A stretch of DNA of 34,392 nucleotides from JAXHTH01 sp034211115 (GTDB taxonomy: Bacteria > Planctomycetota > Phycisphaerae > Phycisphaerales > SM1A02). Where the stretch lies: the NCBI GenBank assembly GCA_034211115.1, contig JAXHTH010000062.1, forward strand, positions 1 through 34,392, read 5' to 3'. The position numbers and the translations under genes are program-made. Positions 33,795 to 34,392 of the stretch are shown piece by piece. A model generated the notes under the pieces. That model had not been told where the DNA came from. It worked only from the letters and a program-made list of their open reading frames with translations, and did not search any database. Each line of letters opens with the position of its first letter. The first letter of the stretch is position 1.

Positions 33795-34392
33795 TCAGTT
33801 CGGCGAAACCGGTTGCGCCGGCTCGTCCTCGTTCTCGGAGGCGTTGATCGCGTTCTCTTCCAGGAACAGCCGGATCTTCTCCAGCGCCTTGTTCTGGATC
33901 TGGCGCACGCGTTCCTTGGTCACGCCGATGATCTGGCCGACCTGCTCGAGGGTGAGCGGCTCGGTCTCCTTCTTCGCGCCGAGGCCGAACCGGTGATGGA
34001 TCACCGTCTGCTCGACCTGCGTCAGCTCCGCATCGTTGTTGAGGACGATGTGCTTGACCTCTTCGGCGCACTCTTCCTCGTGCGTGCGGCGGACGTTCTC
34101 CAGGTGGTTGGACTTCTCCAGGGCCGGGTCGAAGTCCGTGGGGAAACGCTGGCGATACTTGCTCAGCTTCATCCCCTGTCGGGAGAAGGCCTTGAGGATG
34201 GCCCGGCAGGCGTAGGTGGAGAACTTGAAGCCGCGGGCGCAGTCGAACTTGTCCACCGACCGCAGCAGGGCCATGTTCCCCTCGCTGACGAGGTCGGCGA
34301 AGTCCACCTCGCTCATCCGGGTCCGCTTGGCCATGGCGAGCACGAGGGCGAGGTTGGTCTCGGCGATCTGCTCGCGATAGGCGACGGCGGTG
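33795..34392 (-). CDS. Sigma-70 family RNA polymerase sigma factor (N terminus beyond window)
   Basis: The C-terminal 199 codons of a gene cut by the right edge; the frame is open to the last base. Sigma region 2 is clear: ETNLALVLAMAKR, FADLVSEGNMALLRSVDKFD, then ARGFKFSTYACRAILKAFSR in the region 2.3/2.4 position. Region 4 has LTQVEQTVIHHRFGL and the helix-turn-helix LTLEQVGQIIGVTKERVRQI, followed by the RpoD-like QNKALEKIR. Between regions 2 and 4 there are only about 50 residues, with no recognisable region 3. The region 2.4 sequence also differs from that of the housekeeping factor. It is therefore probably an alternative, lineage-specific sigma factor rather than RpoD. A strong terminator follows the stop codon. 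Confidence 0.88.
   Translation of the reverse strand, partial: TAVAYREQIAETNLALVLAMAKRTRMSEVDFADLVSEGNMALLRSVDKFDCARGFKFSTYACRAILKAFSRQGMKLSKYRQRFPTDFDPALEKSNHLENVRRTHEEECAEEVKHIVLNNDAELTQVEQTVIHHRFGLGAKKETEPLTLEQVGQIIGVTKERVRQIQNKALEKIRLFLEENAINASENEDEPAQPVSPN

Noticed and set aside
1..34392. CRISPR arrays, tRNA, rRNA, insertion sequences or phage genes
   Set aside because: No regularly spaced repeats, no tRNA-like cloverleaf noticed, and no transposase or integrase motif in any frame I read.

Overview
This is a GC-rich bacterial window that looks like a planctomycete of the class Phycisphaerae. The evidence is combinational: zinc ribbons of the CGYDL...CPECG type on small membrane proteins, a TIGR02999-type ECF sigma factor beside a TPR-bearing Ser/Thr kinase, a ThuA/HEAT protein next to a Tat-exported Gfo/Idh/MocA oxidoreductase, and a HAF-repeat protein with a dockerin-like tail. 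I found no rRNA, tRNA, CRISPR array, transposase or phage gene.

Layout. 1-1950: the start of an alpha-glucan phosphorylase (minus, cut by the window edge) diverging from a GH57 glycosidase (plus). 1984-8142, all minus: a KamA-family radical SAM protein, two zinc-ribbon membrane proteins, and a secreted beta-lactamase-fold serine hydrolase. 8348-16654, all minus: a Ser/Thr kinase with TPRs, an ECF sigma factor, and one very long open frame that joins a complete ABC exporter to a lipoprotein signal, a secretin and an unrecognised C-terminal region. 16655-17573 has no intact gene but holds a decayed copy of the 3' end of kynB. 17574-18824: a HAF-repeat/dockerin gene broken by one in-frame TAA. 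19073-23600, minus: kynB and hrpA. 23835-27057, plus: a lipoprotein-type MsrB and a Lon-like protease. 27088-34392, minus: ThuA-HEAT protein, Gfo/Idh/MocA oxidoreductase, Kef-type antiporter, and a truncated sigma-70 factor at the right edge.

How the genes work together. The phosphorylase/GH57 pair points to storage alpha-glucan turnover. The oxidoreductase and ThuA-HEAT protein form a probable sugar-related extracytoplasmic unit. The ABC-secretin frame, ECF sigma and kinase are collinear with gaps of 62 and 76 bases. They could be an envelope export system with its own regulators, although a weak hairpin lies in the first gap.

The most unusual item is the ABC exporter-secretin frame (11939-16654), which would link an inner-membrane ATPase to an outer-membrane channel. 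A second point of interest is the island at 17094-19126. It is bounded by two 61-base direct copies of the kynB 3' end and contains the nonsense-interrupted HAF gene.
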